11,058 nucleotides of DNA from JBOGIF01 sp050742415. Lineage in GTDB: Bacteria; Actinomycetota; Acidimicrobiia; Acidimicrobiales; AC-14. Every line of letters begins with the position of its first letter. Within the stretch, counting starts at the first letter, position 1. Of this stretch, positions 5,919 to 11,058 are shown piece after piece. The stretch is from assembly GCA_050742415.1 (NCBI GenBank), contig JBOGIF010000205.1:1-11058 (forward strand). The letters are read 5' to 3'. A program made the translations under genes and the position numbers. Below the pieces are notes generated by a model, which was not told the origin of the DNA, searched no databases, and saw nothing but the letters and a program-made list of their open reading frames with translations.

Positions 5919-6638
5919 ATGATCGCCGCCACCGACATGTTGGAGTGGGGTCGCGAACGGGCCCGGGCTGCACCGTGGAGGGGCCACGCGTCGGTCGCCC
6001 ATCTCACTCCTCTGGCACCCGGGGCTCTGTCCACGCGGTTCCTCCACCATTGCCTCGAGGTGCTCTCCGAACGCGGCTTCGTCGACATCGTCACCTCGGC
6101 CCTCACCCCGATGGAGGCCGAGGGATTCCTCGAGATCGGCTTCGAGGAACAGGAGCGTCTGCGGCTTCTGGCCCACGACCTCCGCCGGTTACCACCTACG
6201 CCCCGGGCTCGCCTGCGCCGGGGACGCCGCGGTGACCGACGGGACGCGCTCGCCGTCGACTCGGCCGCCTTCACCTCGTTCTGGCGCCTGGACCCCTCCA
6301 CCTTCGACGACGCCATTACGGCCACGCCGGCCAACCGGTTCCGGGTCGCTCCCGGGCCCCGCGGCCAGAGTGCCGGGATCACCGGTTACGCCATCTCCGG
6401 TCGGGCCGGGCGGCAGGGCTACCTCCAGCGCCTGGCGGTCAGCCCGGGAGAGCGGCGTCGCGGTGTGGGGCTGGCCCTGACCATCGACGCCCTCACCTGG
6501 ATGCGCCGGCGGGGGGTGACGCGGGCGGTCGTCAACACCCAGCTCGACAACGATGCCGCCCTGTCGCTCTACGAGCGTGCCGGGTTCCGGCCGGAGCCGT
6601 CGGTCCTCGCCGTCCTGCACTACCGGCTCCCCCGATGA
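5919..6638 (+). CDS. GNAT family N-acetyltransferase, probably tandem-domain
   Basis: The 239-residue protein ends in a complete GNAT domain. QRLAVSPGERRRGVG contains the acetyl-CoA pyrophosphate loop (Arg179-R-R-G-V-Gly184), followed by the helix GLALTIDALTWMRRRG and the strand-helix-strand TRAVVNTQLDNDAALSLYERAGF. The first 90 residues also end in a GNAT-like block: SALTPMEAEGFLEIGF (60-75) followed by RLRLLAHDL parallels TQLDNDAALSLYERAGF followed by LAVLHYRL. The N-terminal half thus looks like a degenerate GNAT copy without the CoA loop. The substrate is unknown. The ATG at 5919 is chosen because upstream sequence is antisense to the CCA-enzyme gene; ATG 5937 is the alternative, and neither has a Shine-Dalgarno. 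The stop overlaps the DUF6049 start (ATGA). In mycobacteria a MutT gene holds this position. Confidence 0.85.
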   Translation: MIAATDMLEWGRERARAAPWRGHASVAHLTPLAPGALSTRFLHHCLEVLSERGFVDIVTSALTPMEAEGFLEIGFEEQERLRLLAHDLRRLPPTPRARLRRGRRGDRRDALAVDSAAFTSFWRLDPSTFDDAITATPANRFRVAPGPRGQSAGITGYAISGRAGRQGYLQRLAVSPGERRRGVGLALTIDALTWMRRRGVTRAVVNTQLDNDAALSLYERAGFRPEPSVLAVLHYRLPR

Positions 6639-8671
6639 GGAGGGTTTCGGCGGCAGCCCTGGTCCTTCTCTCGTTGGTCCTCGCCAGCCCGGGAGCCGAC
6701 ACCGCGGCGGCGAGCGCTTCCACCAGGGCGCCGGAGGACACCCCCTCGACTGTCCGGCTGGTGTTCGTCTCGCAGACGCCGTGGGTGACCGCCGGAGGCC
6801 AGTTCGCGCTATCTGCGCGGGTCGACCCCGGCCAAGCCCAGGGCCTCGAAGTCGTCACCAGCGTGTTCCCGGCGGTGGCCACACGCTCGGAGTTCGCCGT
6901 CACGCTGGCCGAGCAGCCCCGCCGCCTGCCGATATTCATCTCGGCCCCGGTCGCCCCCGACCCGACGGGCGTCGTAGCCGTCGACCTCGGGGTGCAGGAC
7001 CCGGCCCTTCCGCGAGACACGGCGCGCCTACGGTTGGGCGGGCGCGACGGAGTCCACCCGGTCGTCATTGAGCTGAGGGAGCGCGATGACGGGCCCGTCC
7101 GAGACCAGCTCTTCACGCACCTGATCCACCTTCCCGAGGCGCACCCGGGACCCAGGCTCGGCTTGGCCATGGTGCTCCCGGTGTACTCCCGCCCCCGCTG
7201 GCAGCCCGACGGGTCCCGCCGCCCGGCCGAGGCCGCACGGACGTCCTCGACCCTCGAGGCGCTGGAGCTGGCTCGGTCGCTGCCCGTCGCCCTGGCACCC
7301 AATCCCGAGACCCTCGACGCCCTGGCTGCGGACGCGGGTGAGACGGGCACTGCCACCCTCGCCCGCCTCCGACAGCTGGCCTCCGACCACCCGCTGCTCG
7401 GCGCCACCTACGTCCCGGTGAGCCTGCCGGGGCTCCTGGCCAGCGGCCTCGACGGCGAAGCCGCCAACCAGCTGGCGCGCGGCCAGGCGAGCATCGAGAA
7501 GACCCTGAGAACGAGCCCGGCCGGCCGGACGTGGTTGACCGACCAACCCGTGGACGCCAGCTCCCTGGGCCTGATCTCGAGGCGCGGGGTCGACCGGATC
7601 GTCGTGGCCGAGGCGGGCCTGGCCCCCGTACCCGGCCAGCAGGTGACCCTGACGCGGCCGTTCCAGCTCGCCAGCGGGCCGGTCAGACTCCAGGCGGTCT
7701 CGGCCGACCCCGGCCTGGCCGCCCACTTCGGCGACGGACAGCAGCCATTGCGGGCGCAGCAGCTGCTTGCCGATCTCGCCGTGGTCTATCTCGACCTCCC
7801 GGGCGACAAGCGAGCGGTGGTGGCGCTCCCTCCGAGGGCGTGGGCGCCCAATGCCCCCTTCCTCCAGGCGCTGGCCGTCGGGCTGGCGGGAAACCCGGTC
7901 GTGGAGGCGGTCGGCCTCGACACCGTCTTCGAAGGGATCGAGCCGGCCCGCGGGGCGTCGGGGGGAGCGCTCGTGCGAAGGCCCGTCGCCGTCGCCAACA
8001 GCCTGGGCGACATCGCAGACGAGGTGCGAGCCACGCGGGGACGCCTCGACTCCCTCGGGTCGGTCCTGGGCCCTGACAACCCGGTGTCGGGCCCGCTCGA
8101 CGAGCAGCTTCTGGTGGCCCAGTCCGCCGACATCGCCGGCGGTCGCCAGCGTCGCTCGTACGTGGCCGCCGTCGACAAGGCCATCGACGCCGCCCTCGCC
8201 ACCATCCAGATGCCTCAGGGCCGCTCCATCACCCTCACGGCGCGCCGCGGCTCGATCCCGGTGACGTTCCAGAACCGCAGCGGCCACCCGGCGCGCGTGG
8301 TGGTCAAGATGAACAGCGACAAGCTCGTCTTCCCCGCCGGTTCCACCCAGACCCTCGAGCTGACGAGGCTGAACACCACCCAGCGGTTCCCGGTGGTGGC
8401 GCGGACGTCGGGCGCCTTCCCCATCCGCATCCAGCTCACCTCCCCCGACGGCAAGCTCGTGGTCGGGCGCGCCCGGCTCACGGTACGGTCGACTGCCGCT
8501 TCCGGGCTCGGCGTGGGAGTGTCTGTGGGCGCCGCCCTGTTCCTGGCCCTCTGGTGGGGCCGTCACGCCTCGAGGGGCAGGCGGGCTCGGAGGCTCGTCT
8601 CGGTCGACGGCGGCGCTACGCCCGCAGAAGCCGACCCACCGGCCGTGGAACGCACCGAAGGAGGAGCATGA
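6635..8671 (+). CDS. DUF6049 family cell-envelope protein (Rv3909-like)
   Basis: This 678-residue protein has an N-terminal signal peptide (MRR, then a hydrophobic core ending near ADTAAASA, cleavage about residue 24-28). An extracellular region follows, and then a single C-terminal membrane helix at about 622-641 and a short Arg-rich cytoplasmic tail, so it is anchored facing outwards. Residues about 160-480 alternate short hydrophobic strands with helices (for example RLGLAMVLPVYSRP, LPVALAPNPETLDAL, IVVAEAGLAP), which recalls an alpha/beta barrel like those of NodB or GH57 proteins, but I see no catalytic signature. Residues about 525-620 (ITLTARRGSIPVTFQNRSGHPARVVVKM) look like a beta-sandwich. 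The family is usually encoded just before murJ and is thought to take part in envelope biogenesis; its function is unknown. The ATG is coupled to the acetyltransferase stop (ATGA) without a Shine-Dalgarno, and the stop overlaps the degV start (ATGA). Confidence 0.82.
   Translation: MRRVSAAALVLLSLVLASPGADTAAASASTRAPEDTPSTVRLVFVSQTPWVTAGGQFALSARVDPGQAQGLEVVTSVFPAVATRSEFAVTLAEQPRRLPIFISAPVAPDPTGVVAVDLGVQDPALPRDTARLRLGGRDGVHPVVIELRERDDGPVRDQLFTHLIHLPEAHPGPRLGLAMVLPVYSRPRWQPDGSRRPAEAARTSSTLEALELARSLPVALAPNPETLDALAADAGETGTATLARLRQLASDHPLLGATYVPVSLPGLLASGLDGEAANQLARGQASIEKTLRTSPAGRTWLTDQPVDASSLGLISRRGVDRIVVAEAGLAPVPGQQVTLTRPFQLASGPVRLQAVSADPGLAAHFGDGQQPLRAQQLLADLAVVYLDLPGDKRAVVALPPRAWAPNAPFLQALAVGLAGNPVVEAVGLDTVFEGIEPARGASGGALVRRPVAVANSLGDIADEVRATRGRLDSLGSVLGPDNPVSGPLDEQLLVAQSADIAGGRQRRSYVAAVDKAIDAALATIQMPQGRSITLTARRGSIPVTFQNRSGHPARVVVKMNSDKLVFPAGSTQTLELTRLNTTQRFPVVARTSGAFPIRIQLTSPDGKLVVGRARLTVRSTAASGLGVGVSVGAALFLALWWGRHASRGRRARRLVSVDGGATPAEADPPAVERTEGGA
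8658..8666 (+). promoter_or_regulatory. Ribosome binding site of degV-family gene
   Basis: AAGGAGGAG lies immediately before the ATG at 8668. It is the strongest Shine-Dalgarno in the window and fixes the start. The gene may therefore be translated more strongly than the DUF6049 gene before it. Confidence 0.7.
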
Positions 8672-9507
8672 CCGTCCGAGTGGTCACCGACAGCAGCTGC
8701 GACCTTCCCGACGACATCGCCGCCGAGCACGGCATCGGGGTGGTGCCGCTCAACATCCGGTTCGGCACCGAGGAGTTCGTGGACCGCCGAGACCTCACGG
8801 CAGCGCAGTTCTGGGCTCGGTGCGCGAGCTCACCGGTTCCACCGGAGACGTCCGCGCCGTCGCCGGGGTCCTTCGAGCAGGCGTTCCGGGCGGCGGCCGG
8901 CGAGGGCGGCGACGCCGTCGTCTGCATCACGCTGTCGGACCGGCTCTCGGCCACGGGCGCGTCGGCCCGGACGGCGGCCCAGGCGCTGGTCGGCGAGCTC
9001 GACGTGCGGGTCGTGGACTCGCGCTCGGTCACCCTCGGCCTCGGCATGATGGCCGTGGCCGCGGCCCGCCTCGCGGCATCCGGCGCCTCGGTCGACGAGG
9101 TCGTGGCCGGTGCCGAAGCCCTGGTGGCGCGCACCCACGTCTACGGCGCCCTCGACAGCCTCGACGCCCTCAAGAAGGGCGGGCGCATCGGTGGCGCCCA
9201 GGCGCTGTTGGGCTCCATCCTGTCGATCAAGCCGATCATCGAGGTGCGCGACGGAGCCGTCGAGCCCGGGCCGAAGCAGCGGACACGCTCGCGTGCCCTC
9301 GCGTTCCTGGCCGAGCGCGTCGGCGCGGCAAAAGATGTCGAGAACCTGGCGGTGATGCACGGCGCCGCTCCCGATGTCGAGACACTGCTCGACCAGCTCG
9401 AGGGCTTCTACCCCCGAGACCGGATCGTCGTCGGTGACCTCGGCGCCGTGGTGGGCAGCCACACCGGGGCGCGGACCATCGGCGTGACCTTCCAGGCCCA
9501 GGGGTAG
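8668..9507 (+). CDS. DegV family (FakB-like) fatty-acid-binding protein
   Basis: DegV/FakB proteins bind a fatty acid and present it to the kinase FakA, which makes acyl-phosphate for phospholipid synthesis. The 279-residue protein has the full set of signatures: VTDSSCDLP (6-14), TSAPSPGSF (61-69, matching the usual TSQPSPGEF with Ala for Gln), VVDSRSVTLGLG, LDSLDALKKGGRIGG, SILSIKPIIEVRDG, and a C-terminal VVGSHTGARTIGVTF with His265 and Gly267, where most relatives have HxGPG. It is probably cytoplasmic. The ATG start with strong Shine-Dalgarno overlaps the DUF6049 stop by 4 nt, and the kinase gene begins 9 nt after its stop, so all are probably in one operon. No FakA partner is in view. 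Its position between DUF6049 and the kinase is where murJ is expected. Confidence 0.93.
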   Translation: MTVRVVTDSSCDLPDDIAAEHGIGVVPLNIRFGTEEFVDRRDLTAAQFWARCASSPVPPETSAPSPGSFEQAFRAAAGEGGDAVVCITLSDRLSATGASARTAAQALVGELDVRVVDSRSVTLGLGMMAVAAARLAASGASVDEVVAGAEALVARTHVYGALDSLDALKKGGRIGGAQALLGSILSIKPIIEVRDGAVEPGPKQRTRSRALAFLAERVGAAKDVENLAVMHGAAPDVETLLDQLEGFYPRDRIVVGDLGAVVGSHTGARTIGVTFQAQG

Positions 9508-9516
9508 GGCTGCCGG

Positions 9517-11001
<1,485 letters not shown>

Positions 11002-11058
11002 GGCCCGAGCGCCTGACGAGGGCCGGGCGGCGGCCGGAGACGACTCGCTACCCTCAGC
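11002..11058. other. Right-edge intergenic sequence
   Basis: No gene begins in the last 57 bases. TACCCT at 11049-11054 fits TAnnnT and could be the -10 element of a gene just outside the window; by synteny with mycobacteria that gene might be sigM. This is weak because no start codon is in view. Confidence 0.2.

Noticed and set aside
3994..5973. A 659-codon open frame on the - strand
   Set aside because: It lies out of frame over the CCA-enzyme gene, is Arg/Gly/Pro-rich, and lacks motifs, while the CCA frame has every expected signature.
7028..8566. A 512-codon open frame on the - strand
   Set aside because: It is antisense to the DUF6049 gene, is His/Gly/Arg-rich and has no recognisable domain.
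11002..11024. Possible terminator after the kinase gene (GGCCC and GGGCC arms)
   Set aside because: The 5-bp stem has a 13-nt loop and no T-run follows, so it is what chance gives in G+C-rich DNA.

Overview
The window is high-GC DNA (over 70% G+C across most of its length) with GTG/TTG starts, many 4-nt start/stop overlaps, and a gene set typical of Actinomycetota: DUF5318, a PadR regulator next to inositol-3-phosphate synthase, DUF6049, and a transmembrane kinase with a discoidin-like outer domain. The order resembles both flanks of the mycobacterial origin. Rv0046c-Rv0050 carries ino1, padR, DUF5318 and ponA1. Rv3907c-Rv3910 carries the CCA-adding/poly(A) polymerase family gene, mutT4, the DUF6049 protein and the MurJ-pseudokinase. 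Here the two blocks are adjacent. I infer an Acidimicrobiia-like or other deep-branching actinobacterium, possibly from a metagenome, with oriC perhaps not far away; this comes from remembered synteny, not a search.

Left edge (1 to about 305): about 57% G+C DNA encoding part of an Ig-like repeat protein on the + strand. It meets, at a sharp compositional and coding break near 293-308, the middle of a class A penicillin-binding protein gene on the - strand. The PBP is cut just as its transpeptidase domain begins. This is either an assembly chimera or a real rearrangement.

Region 2 (1492-4476): a leftward unit, DUF5318 then PBP, and a rightward unit, padR-ino1-methyltransferase. They diverge from a compact 119-bp control region holding back-to-back promoter candidates around a 15-bp palindrome, a strong PadR-type operator, and an apparently leaderless start for the DUF5318 gene. 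The rightward genes are joined by GTGA and TTGA overlaps and probably form one operon for regulated inositol-phosphate synthesis.

Region 3 (4473-11058): the CCA-adding enzyme gene is leftward and overlaps the methyltransferase stop tail to tail in a CTAG. A short divergent promoter region follows, then a rightward run: tandem-GNAT acetyltransferase, DUF6049 envelope protein, DegV-family fatty-acid-binding protein, and a membrane serine/threonine kinase-like protein. The first three are linked by ATGA overlaps; the kinase follows 9 nt after degV. The lipid II flippase gene murJ, expected between DUF6049 and the kinase, is absent and DegV occupies its place. The kinase has lost the conserved catalytic-loop Asn (Thr instead), which suggests an altered kinase or pseudokinase. 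No tRNA, rRNA, CRISPR or insertion sequence was seen. I found no clearly new multi-gene system. The most notable items are the left-edge junction, the PadR control region, the murJ-less DUF6049-DegV-kinase arrangement and the kinase active-site change.
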